A stretch of DNA of 43,267 nucleotides from an uncultured Alphaproteobacteria bacterium. Lineage in GTDB: Bacteria; Pseudomonadota; Alphaproteobacteria; Rs-D84. The translations under genes and the position numbers were made by a program. The DNA is taken from positions 1 to 43,267 of the forward strand of contig CALXLG010000008.1 in NCBI GenBank assembly GCA_944389135.1, in the 5' to 3' direction. Shown here piece by piece: positions 7,701-16,003 of this stretch. The number at the start of each line of letters is the position of its first letter. Positions within the stretch are counted from its first letter, which is position 1. The notes below the pieces were generated by a model that saw only the letters and a program-made list of their open reading frames with translations, searched no databases and was not told where the DNA came from.

Positions 7701-9746
7701 TATATTAATACCGTCTACGCCAGTTGCTGTGATACTTTCGCCGCTTACAACAAACTTTCCATTACCAGTCAAAGAACCGACCGTAGATGTTCCTGCAACA
7801 AAATTTATCGTACCACCGTTATTTGCACTAACATCTCCGTCTACGATTAATGTCTGACCAGTATTTCCACCAAAAGTAAGAGCCCCCTTCCCCGATGCCG
7901 ATACATTTTGTCCTATTTTAATATTTGATGCATCAAAAGTCGCACTGCGTGCAGTAGTTGCATCAGACACAGAAACGTTTCCTAAAATATTGATACCCGC
8001 ATTTGTAGATTTTAGGACAAACCCCTGTGGGCCAGAAGCCGCAACTTTTATACTACCGTCATCTATCAACGCAACATTTCCTAAAACGAAATCGCCACTT
8101 ACCAAAACGCTTTTATCAACTGTAAAAGAAGTAGTTGTTTCATCTATATTTAACACACCATCAGAAACAGTAAGATTATTTTCAACAGAAACCCCACCGT
8201 CTAAAGCATTTATATTAACAGTACCAGAATTAACTAACAAACTGCCAATAACCAAATCACTAGTTCCCCCACCATTAGAACCTGTTATTGTCATGGTTCC
8301 ACCAGTATTTTCAACAGAACCATTAATAGTTATATCCATAGCATTAATATTAACAGTACCAGAATTTTTTAAACCATTATTAATAGTTATCTGCCCATTA
8401 TTCGTAGAAGATAAAATTTCTAAACTTCCACTTGTATTAGCTACACTATATAATTCAACACTTTGATTACCACTTAAAGACATTGTCGCGTTATTAGAAA
8501 CAGCACCACCAACAACTAAATCAGTACTTGCAGCCAAAGTAGTAGAACCAGACAACCCAGAAACAGCACCAGATACATTGATACCAGTTCCACCTGTTGA
8601 TGTAACAGACAATTTTTCACCGCTATTAGTTACAGAATCAGCAGACACAGAAACAGCAGCAATTTCCATATTTGCAGATGTATTACTACCGGTATTATTA
8701 ATTATATTGCTTGCGTCTATATCACCACTTTTTATTTCTAAATAAAAACTATTTAGATTATTAGAAAAAACCTGTAACCAAGCATCATTATCAACATCAT
8801 CACCAAAAACTAAAGTACCTGTAGTTAATGAAAAAGAATTATTCTGTTGCATTGCACTTAAATCAAATCCGTATTCTAAGTACGTCTGCCCAGTAACCTC
8901 TATTTCCAGATTTCCTTTGTTCGCAAAAGAAGGATTTTGAACACCGCTACCGTCTGGTGCCAAGCTACCACCATTAATGGTCAAGCTATCACCATAAATA
9001 TACATACTGCTGTCCGATTCGTTTTTAACAGTACCATCTATAGTAATATCTATACCTGTAGCGCCTTCGTTTCGTCCAATGGTCATTGACGTGCCGGTAT
9101 TTTCAACACTTCCGTCAACCGTCATATCACCACCCAAAAGGACAGTAAAATCGCCACCGGCTAAATTTTCAATATCACCCGCAGTAGTTAATGTACCAGC
9201 AGTAATATCTACATCACCCGTTCCTTTATTTGTAAAAGCACCGAAATTTAAAGCATTTGCAACTTTTAAAACTGTATTTCCACCCCATACTTCTATTGCA
9301 CCAGACGTCATTGTATTTGCATCAATACTTAACCCCTGATATGCAGTTATTGTTCCATCAGAACTACCAGTGGCTTGGACTAAAAAATTATCTGCATTAA
9401 TAACAGACAATTTACCATTGGCATTTATTTCACCAACTGTGACATCAAAAACAGGGTTATCCTCAATTCCAAGATTCAACGAGTACCCCGTATTAATTGT
9501 TAAAGTATTATTAATAACAACTGGACCAGACGTACTAATTGTGAACAAAGACTGGTCAATACCAGTTTCGCCATAATAATTATCTTCTGGCGCAGGGTCT
9601 GGTGCATCATAACCAATATCCATACTATTTACAGTCAAACCATCGGCATACGTGCCACCATCTGAACCACTTTCTATTATTATAGAATCCGCGGCGTGTG
9701 CCGTAAACGGCAACATGCAAAGAATAAGCGAAAATATCTTTTTCAT
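4725..9746 (-). CDS. Very large type V autotransporter (beta-helix passenger, beta-barrel)
   Basis: 1673 aa. I place the start at 9746 (MKKIFSLILC), which gives a clean signal peptide ending AHA-AD; an upstream in-frame ATG at 9833 would bury it. Residues ~20-1250 are degenerate short repeats rich in Asn, Gly, Thr, Ser and Val (patterns such as NTGTLTI, VENTG, GTVNINA), typical of a right-handed beta-helix stalk exposed on the cell surface. A link region has a calcium-loop-like motif DSDGDGIEDS. The last ~280 residues are the translocator barrel, ending in an aromatic-alternating strand with terminal Phe (KVSGSYRF). Passengers of this type often mediate adhesion or aggregation; no catalytic motif is seen. 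The repeats drift and show no exact DNA copies. A long, weak leader contains GGAAGAAAG upstream of ATG. Confidence 0.9.
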   Translation of the reverse strand: MKKIFSLILCMLPFTAHAADSIIIESGSDGGTYADGLTVNSMDIGYDAPDPAPEDNYYGETGIDQSLFTISTSGPVVINNTLTINTGYSLNLGIEDNPVFDVTVGEINANGKLSVINADNFLVQATGSSDGTITAYQGLSIDANTMTSGAIEVWGGNTVLKVANALNFGAFTNKGTGDVDITAGTLTTAGDIENLAGGDFTVLLGGDMTVDGSVENTGTSMTIGRNEGATGIDITIDGTVKNESDSSMYIYGDSLTINGGSLAPDGSGVQNPSFANKGNLEIEVTGQTYLEYGFDLSAMQQNNSFSLTTGTLVFGDDVDNDAWLQVFSNNLNSFYLEIKSGDIDASNIINNTGSNTSANMEIAAVSVSADSVTNSGEKLSVTSTGGTGINVSGAVSGLSGSTTLAASTDLVVGGAVSNNATMSLSGNQSVELYSVANTSGSLEILSSTNNGQITINNGLKNSGTVNINAMDITINGSVENTGGTMTITGSNGGGTSDLVIGSLLVNSGTVNINALDGGVSVENNLTVSDGVLNIDETTTSFTVDKSVLVSGDFVLGNVALIDDGSIKVAASGPQGFVLKSTNAGINILGNVSVSDATTARSATFDASNIKIGQNVSASGKGALTFGGNTGQTLIVDGDVSANNGGTINFVAGTSTVGSLTGNGKFVVSGESITATGVDGINIAGGVWFDGTSATSGLVANGTNDFTLVAQNAGVNLSGGLYVGSGKTLTINSALDSTIGGVVSNAGILDINATTSVNFDNAITNTGTLTIDGQNITLKDISNTNVANITASGDVNLGDIINSNNLTVPGAVVNAGLINANGGLLQINSSDLTSASIAVNDGTATISAGDIRVANNVSVTGNFVQGGTSGSLNLTSANINLNSDGALNISGAFNATGGSAEYDFAGAAVIGGGVNVSANTAVELAANNITAQNVINAGTLNLTGNRGLNLGVVTNTGSLTIDSGTGIATVDNFAMGSTGTVVLAGTGLTSGSAFSTGATLYQNYNDDLVAGDINVDSNAYTITAGNFNVGGIIQDSGGMTVNSSDIDVGGTITAQNLNFVANPEGNWMNVNVLGTVSGGVGFNGLEMMTIGGDYIFNNGSSLNAAILPYAAGGGLNSTTRNYWATVSLNEDDTLGVITNAADAKAMITVGGQFISDVSGFGTASNGVGLKDGQIGIDLFDMVDQGTAIWLVHADEGVRELSDKIRNLHVNFCNANGTECFSYYDLTEGANTEEGLPAYLSLRDSDGDGIEDSIYVVFDPRFGGPVEVFKIQPIVGLAKQHTEGEYVSAGALDNLISGQMADKLFFNDTPIEAIPVIFENTNMEELANELYNRMEDYNTNRDGSVLANFSRLFQVRELEQIAGSIALNEHTNFRSFEDYMLNEFIWNRNRQLKKAWADVDFGMFSQDVSDGKRVYGNRFNVSGGFDWQESETLILGLTGRISNMSADNSDVVDLSYADKIITGQVDVDVSDLNVAVGGYLMKILGEKARAYGNAFLDIHFLNVDRTQTYTNPIDGFGTAFSLISEWGLMHDILNQYIVGNLYARFGYNTGFSVKEKSDGQDYMSLESDGYLVLTPGYTLTAQKRIYPSAWFQIRPYASIGIEYDVLGAPDSVKYKFAPAYSYTSYDIDIDPMWANIGGGIEMLSASGIQVGVDYRYQYNSAIQLHNIKVSGSYRF

Positions 9747-9864
9747 TGTAATTTTTTTCTTTCTTCCAATCGTTTTTATGGTTATATTATGACACAATTC
9801 GTCAAACAACACAAGACGGAACTTAAACAGCATTAAAACATTTTTAGGAATAAGGAGAAAAAAT

Positions 9865-11127
9865 ATGTTTTTTATAAAAAAAGTTCATGCACGTCAGATT
9901 ATGGACAGTCGTGGTAATCCGACAATAGAATGCGACATTACATTATCTGGTGGCGCAATGGGTCGGGCGGCAGTTCCATCGGGTGCATCAACAGGTTCTT
10001 TTGAAGCACTAGAATTACGAGATGGTGGTAAAGCTTACATGGGTAAAGGTGTTTTAACGGCCGTTAAAAATGTAAATGAAATAATTGCACCAGCTATTAT
10101 AAATATGGACGCATCTAAACAATCTGAATTAGATGAAAAAATGCTTGCTTTAGATGGAACATCAAACAAAGAAAAATTAGGTGCAAATGCAATACTTGCA
10201 GTATCTTTAGCGGCTGCGCATGCTGTTGCCAAACAAAAGAATGTACCTTTATATAAATACATTGCGGAAGTTTACGGAAACCCAAATCCAGATTTGCTAC
10301 CACGCCCAATGATGAACATAATAAATGGTGGTGCGCATGCAGACAACGGCTTAGACGCACAAGAATTTATGATTATTCCAAACGGTGCAGAAAATGAAGT
10401 TGCGGCAATACGTATGGGGTCAGAAGTTTTTCATAATTTAAAATCTATACTGAAAAAAGGTGGCAACTCTACGAATGTTGGTGACGAAGGCGGCTTTGCA
10501 CCAAATTTCCACTCATGCAAAGAAGCATTAGACACAATCATATCTGCAATTAAAGCAGCAGGATATGAACCAGGTAAAGAAATCTCTATTGGCTTAGATG
10601 TTGCATCATCAGAATTCTATAAAGATGGCAAATATGAATTCGAAGGCAAATCTTTATCTTCAGACGAAATGATAGAATTCTATGAAAAATTAATTAACGA
10701 ATATCCCATCATATCTATCGAAGACGCACTTAGCGAAGAAGATTGGGACGGTTGGAAAAAATTAACAGATACAATCGGCACAAAATGCCAATTGGTTGGT
10801 GATGACCTATTTGTTACAAACCCAGTTCGCTTAAAGAAAGGTATAGAATCCGGTGTTGCAAATGCAATATTAATCAAAGTTAACCAAATTGGTTCTTTGA
10901 CAGAAACATTGCAAGCAATAAAGATGGCCCAAGACGCAAAATACGGTGTCATAATTTCTCACCGCAGCGGCGAAACAGAAGATACGACAATTGCTGATTT
11001 AGCAGTTGCAACAAATGCGGGTCAAATTAAAACTGGTTCTATGTCTCGTACAGACAGAATGGCGAAATATAATCAATTAATTCGCATTGAAGAAGAACTG
11101 GACACAAAGGCAAAATACGGTATATAA
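9865..11127 (+). CDS. eno: Enolase
   Basis: 420 aa, the normal length. It interconverts 2-phosphoglycerate and phosphoenolpyruvate in glycolysis, with Mg2+. Conserved blocks are visible: DSRGNPT near the start, VPSGASTG (flexible loop Ser), [20 protein letters not shown] with the acid/base Glu, [11 protein letters not shown] with a metal Asp/Glu, [10 protein letters not shown], the lysine in [10 protein letters not shown], and [16 protein letters not shown] lies 8 bp before ATG. It is divergent from the autotransporter gene, and the two share a 118-bp promoter region. Together with PFOR this supports a fermentative route through pyruvate. Confidence 0.98.
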   Translation: MFFIKKVHARQIMDSRGNPTIECDITLSGGAMGRAAVPSGASTGSFEALELRDGGKAYMGKGVLTAVKNVNEIIAPAIINMDASKQSELDEKMLALDGTSNKEKLGANAILAVSLAAAHAVAKQKNVPLYKYIAEVYGNPNPDLLPRPMMNIINGGAHADNGLDAQEFMIIPNGAENEVAAIRMGSEVFHNLKSILKKGGNSTNVGDEGGFAPNFHSCKEALDTIISAIKAAGYEPGKEISIGLDVASSEFYKDGKYEFEGKSLSSDEMIEFYEKLINEYPIISIEDALSEEDWDGWKKLTDTIGTKCQLVGDDLFVTNPVRLKKGIESGVANAILIKVNQIGSLTETLQAIKMAQDAKYGVIISHRSGETEDTTIADLAVATNAGQIKTGSMSRTDRMAKYNQLIRIEEELDTKAKYGI

Positions 11128-11137
11128 TCAAAAAAAA

Positions 11138-11158
11138 TGGGGCAGAAAATCTGCCCCA
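11138..11158. terminator. Hairpin between eno and the small membrane gene
   Basis: 8-bp stem TGGGGCAG/CTGCCCCA, loop AAAAT. Its U-run exists only on the minus strand (A-run at 11129-11136), so for eno it is at best a weak terminator and may allow read-through into the next gene. Confidence 0.5.
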
Positions 11159-11173
11159 ATGGAAATTAAAAAC

Positions 11174-11359
11174 ATGCTGGTTATCAAATATATAATTTCT
11201 ATTTTGATTATTTCAATCATTGTATTGGCGCCTGCATGGCTTGCACGTCAAAACAAAAGAAGCAAACAAGACAATATTTTAATAAGACTTGCCAGTTGGA
11301 TTTTTGGTTGGACTGGCATTGGATGGTTATGGGCTTTATTTTGGAGTGTAAAAAAATAG
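11174..11359 (+). CDS. Superinfection-immunity-like small membrane protein
   Basis: 61 aa from ATG 11174; ATG 11159 (66 aa) is the alternative, and neither has a good ribosome site (GGAA lies 9 bp before 11174). Two membrane segments (~4-20 and ~38-56) are joined by a basic loop (RQNKRSKQDN). The second segment carries FGWTGIGWLWALFW, the signature of the T4-Imm-like superinfection immunity family, named after the phage protein that blocks DNA injection by a second phage. Chromosomal copies are widespread and their role is mostly unknown. It lies 46 bp after eno in the same direction and is followed by a strong terminator that overlaps its stop codon. Confidence 0.75.
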   Translation: MLVIKYIISILIISIIVLAPAWLARQNKRSKQDNILIRLASWIFGWTGIGWLWALFWSVKK

Positions 11360-11380
11360 GCGACAACAATCGCCTATTTT
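11353..11380. terminator. Strong bidirectional terminator
   Basis: 11-bp perfect stem AAAATAGGCGA/TCGCCTATTTT with loop CAACAA and T-runs on both strands. The TAG stop of the small membrane gene lies inside the stem. It also serves the convergent 51-aa gene. Confidence 0.9.
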
Positions 11381-11429
11381 TATAATCACAATATATTAAC
11401 AATAAACATAATATATTGAAAAAATAAAA

Positions 11430-11585
11430 CTATTTTTCGTTCTGACCGTTTTGCACATTAACGCCGCGCGCCATTAATTCTGCCGCTAATTGAACCGTTG
11501 CGACGCCTTTTTTATATCCCAGTCCGTGCGCCTTTTTTTCTAAAGCAGCCATACCTTTATCAAATTTATTCATATTTTCAGTCAT
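11430..11585 (-). CDS. 51-aa conserved-looking small protein (unknown)
   Basis: 51 aa. It reads MTENMNKFDKGMAALEKK, then a helical stretch with GLGYKKGVATVQLAAELMARG and ends NGQNEK. It is amphipathic and charged, with no signal or membrane segment. Support for a real gene: a ribosome site AAGAGGC just upstream of ATG, a consensus promoter 40-65 bp upstream, and a terminator beyond the stop. The segment GVATVQLAAELMARGVNV resembles a short helix-turn-helix-like or nucleotide-binding helix only superficially; I do not assign a family. It lies between the OmpA-like gene and the convergent immunity-like gene and has its own transcription unit. Confidence 0.75.
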   Translation of the reverse strand: MTENMNKFDKGMAALEKKAHGLGYKKGVATVQLAAELMARGVNVQNGQNEK

Positions 11586-11621
11586 TTTCAATGCCTCTTA
11601 AACATCTCTCTGACGAAAGTC

Positions 11622-11650
11622 AATATATACTAACAAAACTTTTTTGTCAA
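11622..11650 (-). promoter_or_regulatory. Promoter of the 51-aa gene
   Basis: On the minus strand TTGACA (11650-11645), 17 bp, TATATT (11627-11622). It lies in the short gap after the OmpA-like gene, predicting a ~30-nt leader that contains the ribosome site. Confidence 0.8.
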
Positions 11651-11664
11651 GTATTTGTTTCTAT

Positions 11665-13170
11665 TTATTGTTGAACGCATCCGTACATTCCGCAATCTTC
11701 TGCTTCATTTACAGAATATTCTTCAACAATAGCAACAGGAACGGGTTGTGCAGGTTCCGTATAATGAACTTCTTTCACAACACGAACGCGACGGTTCTCT
11801 GCATTTGCGACACCATCTGGGGTTGGAACGGCTAAATCTTCTTCACCAGCGGACACCGCAACTATTTGACTTGCAGGGATACCATATTTTATTAGCATTT
11901 TTTGAACCGCTTCCGCACGTCTGCCACCCAATGCATAATTATAATTTTTTGATCCCATCGTATCAGTATGCCCAACAACAGAGACTTTTATATTCTTATT
12001 AGACTGTGTTGCTGTCGCCAATTGCTTTATCAGCGCTTCATATTCTGGTTTTATAGTAGACTTATCAAAATCAAAACGAATTTCAAAAACTTCTTCCATA
12101 ACATGCTGTTTCGGTTCTAGCGGTATCTGCTGAACTTTTATCATAGTTTTTTCACCAGCATTTGCCTGAATTTCATCAAGGCGAGCATTAATTGCAGCCA
12201 ACTCTTGACGCATCGCCATCATCATATTAATAAATTCTTCACGCGTAACTAATTCATCACCAACCATTGGTATTTCTTCTTGGGCACTTACCGTTGTGGT
12301 GCTTTCTTGACAATCAGCAGTTGTACACCCCTGAACATTGTTGCTATCTGTCATTGTTTTATCACCACCATAAATATTTTGATTAAATACTAATGGCTGA
12401 ACAGGAACAGGATTAATTAAATGTTCTGGGACATTTACATTATTAACAATAATAACCCCTTCTCTAGCCTTACCAGTTCCACGCATTTCTGATAAATTAC
12501 GTGTATCTGGATAATAGGTCTGAACAGGTGTTTTTTCTGATTGTTCTACAGCAATTGTAACTTCACCATTTTGAGTAATTGTAGTTTCTTCAACTGTGCA
12601 AGACTTGACGCTTGCCCCATCGTTACAATTAATCAAAGCGTTCATCGTCTTCATAAATCTATCGCGACATTCTTGGGCAGTTCCTGTTTGTCCACTGGCA
12701 GCCGCAGACAACCAACAATCAAATTTGGCCTGCGCTTCTGCAGCCAACTCAGGATTTGTCATACTTGCATCATTTTTCAACTGATTTAACAAGTCATTAT
12801 ATGCATTATAAAGTTCAAAAGATTCTTGTTCATTTTCAACGGGCCAATTATCCAAAGTTTCTGGGAAAGGCAACTCGCCAGAGAATGCCGCAATAGCTTT
12901 CTGTGCGAACAGCTCACCCATTTCTGGATAGCCACTAGTTCTTGCATTATAAATAGCATAAGAGCGATAATTCATCGCCAACTGATTTAAGAAAGAATCT
13001 TTGTGCGGTGCAGAATAGACATCCAAAGTTTCAATATAATCAACAGTCGGTGTTTCTATCGGTGTGTACATATTATCATTACTTCCGGCACAACCAACTA
13101 ACCCCAACCCTGCTACCAAGCACAAAACTTGAGAGAATGCAGCACATGATACAAAAGACTTGTTTTTCAT
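11665..13170 (-). CDS. OmpA-family lipoprotein (peptidoglycan-binding C-terminus)
   Basis: 501 aa. A lipoprotein signal peptide ends at the lipobox GLVGC (Cys27). The long middle part (30-340) is unrecognised; it contains several Cys, a Thr/Glu-rich stretch and a short coiled coil (REEFINMMMAMRQELAAIN). The C-terminal OmpA-like domain (~355-465) shows IRFDFDKSTIKPEY, VVGHTDTMGS, NYALGGRRAEAV, LIKYGIPASQI and ENRRVRV, which includes the Asp and Arg that bind diaminopimelate. It probably anchors the outer membrane to the cell wall, as Pal or OmpA do. A further ~35 residues with Cys follow the domain (EDCGMYGCVQQ). Pal proper is much shorter, so I give no symbol. Confidence 0.9.
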   Translation of the reverse strand: MKNKSFVSCAAFSQVLCLVAGLGLVGCAGSNDNMYTPIETPTVDYIETLDVYSAPHKDSFLNQLAMNYRSYAIYNARTSGYPEMGELFAQKAIAAFSGELPFPETLDNWPVENEQESFELYNAYNDLLNQLKNDASMTNPELAAEAQAKFDCWLSAAASGQTGTAQECRDRFMKTMNALINCNDGASVKSCTVEETTITQNGEVTIAVEQSEKTPVQTYYPDTRNLSEMRGTGKAREGVIIVNNVNVPEHLINPVPVQPLVFNQNIYGGDKTMTDSNNVQGCTTADCQESTTTVSAQEEIPMVGDELVTREEFINMMMAMRQELAAINARLDEIQANAGEKTMIKVQQIPLEPKQHVMEEVFEIRFDFDKSTIKPEYEALIKQLATATQSNKNIKVSVVGHTDTMGSKNYNYALGGRRAEAVQKMLIKYGIPASQIVAVSAGEEDLAVPTPDGVANAENRRVRVVKEVHYTEPAQPVPVAIVEEYSVNEAEDCGMYGCVQQ

Positions 13171-13197
13171 AAAAAAATCCTTTCTATAATCCCTTTT

Positions 13198-13226
13198 ATT
13201 ATACGTTTTTTACGCATATGAGTAAA
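13198..13226 (-). promoter_or_regulatory. Promoter of the OmpA-like lipoprotein
   Basis: On the minus strand TTTACT (13226-13221), 17 bp, perfect TATAAT (13203-13198). A leader of ~20 nt carries AAAGGATT just before the start codon. Confidence 0.65.
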
Positions 13227-13259
13227 GTGAAAAAAACAATTCTTAACCACAAATAAAAA

Positions 13260-14057
13260 TTATTGATTGCCCAAGAACTGCGATGCGATTGCTCCCAGTG
13301 AAGACAAACTTCCCAATCCGCCACCACTACCTGCGATACTGCTAACCTGCTCCATAATACTGCCCGTATTTGTCGGTTGTCCGATATTAGAAATTGTTCC
13401 CATTAAGAACTCGCTCCACATCGCACGTTTTTTAGCATTTAATTTAGAATTAGAACAATTTTCAATTTTCGCAATCAATTTTGACGCCATTGTAATTTCA
13501 GACGAAGAATAATCAGCTTCTGAAAAATCAATCAAATTGAATATATCATAAATATTAGAAACTGTTTTTTTCTCAGAACAACTATTTGTACCATCTTCAC
13601 AATACTTTACGACACCAACTTTTGGATATTGATACCAAACCATACCCTCATCGGAAAAATAATCATAACAAATATCTTCTGTATCCATCATAGCTGCAAT
13701 TTCAACAGAAGCCTGATAACCACCTGTTGCACTATCACAACGTTTCCCTAATTTTTTTTCTACTTCCTCGGCACTCATCGCGCCTGTTTTTGCCCACTCT
13801 TTCATCGTATTATCAACAAAATTTATTTCTTGGGTTGTTGGAATACATTCTGCGGTAAGTTCTTTTTGCTTTGCGCTAATCTGTTGAACTCCAGAAATCA
13901 AATTTATAACAGTTGGCACCAAACTGGTAGTTGCAGAAGACGCGGACGCTTCTTGCGTAGCAACAGGTGCCGCTTTTTTAATTGTAATAGCAGACGCATC
14001 GGACACGCCGAAGGCACAAATACTCAAGCAAAATAAGGTTGTTAAAGTTTTTTTCAT
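13260..14057 (-). CDS. Secreted/periplasmic protein of unknown family
   Basis: 265 aa. A signal peptide (1-24, ending ASA) is followed by an Ala/Ser-rich linker and then a domain with eight Cys (AEC, KRC, DIC, YC, NSC, NC and neighbours). A Gly/Ser-rich tail (GSGGGLGSLSSLGAIASQ) ends it. The composition suggests a disulfide-bonded exported protein with a flexible C-terminus. No family is recognised. It has a ribosome site AAGAGAG and an extended -10 promoter whose sequence is nearly copied in front of the outer-membrane protein at the far right of the window. Confidence 0.8.
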   Translation of the reverse strand: MKKTLTTLFCLSICAFGVSDASAITIKKAAPVATQEASASSATTSLVPTVINLISGVQQISAKQKELTAECIPTTQEINFVDNTMKEWAKTGAMSAEEVEKKLGKRCDSATGGYQASVEIAAMMDTEDICYDYFSDEGMVWYQYPKVGVVKYCEDGTNSCSEKKTVSNIYDIFNLIDFSEADYSSSEITMASKLIAKIENCSNSKLNAKKRAMWSEFLMGTISNIGQPTNTGSIMEQVSSIAGSGGGLGSLSSLGAIASQFLGNQ

Positions 14058-14071
14058 CTCTCTTGAAAAAG

Positions 14072-14096
14072 ATTATATCATAAAAAAATCTTTGAA
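14072..14096 (-). promoter_or_regulatory. Extended -10 promoter, shared block copy 1
   Basis: On the minus strand TGATATAAT (14080-14072) preceded by a T-run and TTCAAAG. No good -35 is present. The 25-bp block is almost identical to 43131-43153; the two differ only by one A/T in the run and one T. Confidence 0.65.
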
Positions 14097-14108
14097 TAAA
14101 TATAAAAA

Positions 14109-14137
14109 TTGCTTTTTGTTCAAAGCCACGCTAAACT
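14109..14137 (+). promoter_or_regulatory. Promoter of lptC-lptB
   Basis: TTGCTT (14109-14114), 17 bp, TAAACT (14132-14137). The predicted transcription start falls on or next to the GTG at 14144. Confidence 0.45.
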
Positions 14138-14143
14138 AGCATC

Positions 14144-14626
14144 GTGATACAACGAGACAAACGAAGCTTTATTATATTTATGAAGCACAGACGCTGGAAA
14201 CGACTGTGGCAGTTTTTCTTTACTGGCTGGGGCTTAGTAATGATTGTTGCTCTTATTGCAGGGTCTTTATTTACCCAACAATTACTATGGACACCAATAT
14301 CCGCAATAAATATGATGGATATAGTCAGCAACCAATTCAAAATGTCAGACGCATCTTTTGCTGGTATTGATACCAATGGTCAACCCTTTAAAATTCGTGC
14401 AAAAAGTGCTCGCCAAGAATATGACAGTCCTGATATAATATTTCTTGATGACTTATCTGGCACAGTAAATCGTGTGTCAAACAAGCAAAAAATAACAGAT
14501 AATATTTCTGCAAGTTCTGGTGAATATAACAAAAAGAAAAAAACAATTACACTAATTAAAAATGTCCGTATAGACTCTAGCAACGGCGACAAAATAAGAA
14601 CAGATGAACTGGTGATAAAGCTATGA
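14144..14626 (+). CDS. lptC: LPS export protein LptC
   Basis: 160 aa from GTG 14144; ATG 14180 (148 aa) is a serious alternative. LptC is the bitopic inner-membrane part of the Lpt machine that carries LPS from the ABC transporter to LptA. There is a basic N-terminus (KHRRWKRLW), one membrane segment (GWGLVMIVALIAGSLF) and a periplasmic beta-jellyroll. The jellyroll shows the family pattern of alternating strands (GIDTNGQPFKIRAKSARQ, then LSGTVNRV, then ASSGEYNKKKKTITL). It overlaps lptB by 4 bp (ATGA), the typical lptC-lptB coupling when lptA lies elsewhere. Neither start has a ribosome site; the promoter position would make the GTG mRNA leaderless. Confidence 0.85.
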   Translation: MIQRDKRSFIIFMKHRRWKRLWQFFFTGWGLVMIVALIAGSLFTQQLLWTPISAINMMDIVSNQFKMSDASFAGIDTNGQPFKIRAKSARQEYDSPDIIFLDDLSGTVNRVSNKQKITDNISASSGEYNKKKKTITLIKNVRIDSSNGDKIRTDELVIKL

Positions 14627-15351
14627 AACAATCGGTACTAAAAGTTGAACATCTTTCCAAGTCATACGGGAAACGTATGGTTATTAAAGACATTTCTATG
14701 ATTGCCCGTCAAGGTGAATCTGTCGGTTTGTTGGGTCCTAATGGTGCAGGAAAGACAACTGCTTTTTATTGTATAACAGGTCAGTTAAACGCAACTGGCG
14801 GTCAAATATTTTTAAACTCGCAAGACATAACACACTTGCCTTTTTACCAACGCGCCAGACTTCACATTGGCTATCTGCCACAAGAAAACAGTGTATTTCG
14901 TGGCTTAACGGTTGAACAAAATATTATGGCCATTTTGGAAGTTGTAGAACCAAGCAAAAAAAAGCGTCGTCAAAAACTAGATTCCTTACTAGAAGAATTT
15001 TCTATTGCAAATCTTCGCCACAGCCCAGCAACAGCTTTATCTGGTGGTGAGCGCCGCCGTGTTGAAATTGCGCGCGCCTTGGCAAACGATCCGAAATTTA
15101 TATTACTAGACGAACCTTTTGCAGGGATTGACCCAATTGCAGTGAACGAAATCAGAAGTTTAGTATCTCAATTAAAAAACCGTGGTTTAGGCGTAATAAT
15201 AACAGACCACAACGTTCGTGAAACATTGGGAATTACAGACCGCAGTTATGTTTTACACGACGGGAAAATATTAAAGCACGGAACGACCGAAGAAATAGTA
15301 CAAGATGAAATGGTTAAGAAAGTTTATCTTGGGGAAGACTTTGTAATGTAA
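14623..15351 (+). CDS. lptB: LPS export ABC transporter ATP-binding protein LptB
   Basis: 242 aa, the usual length. It powers extraction of LPS from the inner membrane together with LptF and LptG. Walker A GPNGAGKTT (38-46), Q-loop YLPQE (Gln87), signature LSGGE (139-143), Walker B FILLDEP (159-165) and switch His196 in ITDHN are all intact. The LptB-specific PFAGIDP and NVRETLGITDR are present. It is coupled to lptC by ATGA and ends 22 bp before a terminator shared with carD. Confidence 0.97.
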   Translation: MKQSVLKVEHLSKSYGKRMVIKDISMIARQGESVGLLGPNGAGKTTAFYCITGQLNATGGQIFLNSQDITHLPFYQRARLHIGYLPQENSVFRGLTVEQNIMAILEVVEPSKKKRRQKLDSLLEEFSIANLRHSPATALSGGERRRVEIARALANDPKFILLDEPFAGIDPIAVNEIRSLVSQLKNRGLGVIITDHNVRETLGITDRSYVLHDGKILKHGTTEEIVQDEMVKKVYLGEDFVM

Positions 15352-15373
15352 TTTTATATTAATAAAAAATAAG

Positions 15374-15394
15374 AAACCGCCAAATAGGCGGTTT
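15374..15394. terminator. Bidirectional terminator between lptB and carD
   Basis: Perfect 8-bp stem AAACCGCC/GGCGGTTT, loop AAATA, with T-rich sequence on both sides. It sits between two convergent genes. Confidence 0.85.
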
Positions 15395-15397
15395 TAT

Positions 15398-15961
15398 TTA
15401 AGAATCTTCGTCTTCCATATCTTCATCATCATCAACATCAACTGCATTTAGGTCAATTTCTTTTGGAATACCTAAAATATCTTCAATTTTATCAGACGCC
15501 GCATCTAAATCAATTTTGTGTAAAACAGCAAATTCTTGCGCCATACGCTCTAAGGCACGCAAATATAATTGACGCGCAGAAAAAGTCATTGTATCAGCAG
15601 CCGTTCTGCGCTGTAAATCACGAACAACCTCGGCCAATTTCATAGGGTCGCCAGAATTTATATTTTCTTCGTACTGTGCGGCACGACGTGCCCAAATCAT
15701 ACGCTTTGCCCCAGCCTTACCCTTGGCAGCTGCAATAGCCTCGTCCATTTTCTTAATTGACGTCAGCGGACGCAAACCTGATATCTCTGCTCTTTCAACA
15801 GGCACACGTAAAGTCATATGATTTCTTTCAAAATCAATAACCAACATTTTTATCTTCTGTCCGCCAATTGTTTGTTCTTCTACACGAACCAGTTTACCAA
15901 CACCCTGCGTTGGATAAACAACATATTGACCTGCTTTAAAATCTAGTTTTTTATTTGGCAT
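15398..15961 (-). CDS. carD: CarD/CdnL-family RNA-polymerase-binding regulator
   Basis: 187 aa. CarD-family proteins bind the RNA polymerase beta subunit and stabilise the open complex at rRNA and other promoters. The N-terminal Tudor-like interaction domain is seen (FKAGQYVVYPTQGVGKLV, then IDFERNHMTLRVPVERA). The helical DNA-binding region follows (KRMIWARRAAQYEENINSGD, then LAEVVRDLQRR, then SARQLYLRALERMAQEFA). The C-terminus is an acidic tail (DVDDDEDMEDEDS), longer than in many relatives. AAAGGT precedes ATG. CarD in a proteobacterium fits the alphaproteobacterial assignment. Confidence 0.95.
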   Translation of the reverse strand: MPNKKLDFKAGQYVVYPTQGVGKLVRVEEQTIGGQKIKMLVIDFERNHMTLRVPVERAEISGLRPLTSIKKMDEAIAAAKGKAGAKRMIWARRAAQYEENINSGDPMKLAEVVRDLQRRTAADTMTFSARQLYLRALERMAQEFAVLHKIDLDAASDKIEDILGIPKEIDLNAVDVDDDEDMEDEDS

Positions 15962-16003
15962 AATTGGATACCTTTAACAGTTGCCATTCTCTCTGTCTTA
16001 TAT

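Noticed and set aside
6964-8466. Several plus-strand open frames inside the autotransporter gene
   Set aside because: They mirror the biased composition of the passenger (Pro/Ala/Thr-rich shadows) and have no ribosome sites.
4725-9746. Autotransporter as a fusion or assembly chimera because of its length
   Set aside because: The frame is open throughout, composition is uniform, and signal, passenger and barrel occur in the expected order.
9747-9833. Longer start for the autotransporter (ATG 9833)
   Set aside because: It would add 29 residues in front of a perfect signal peptide and occupies the promoter region shared with eno.
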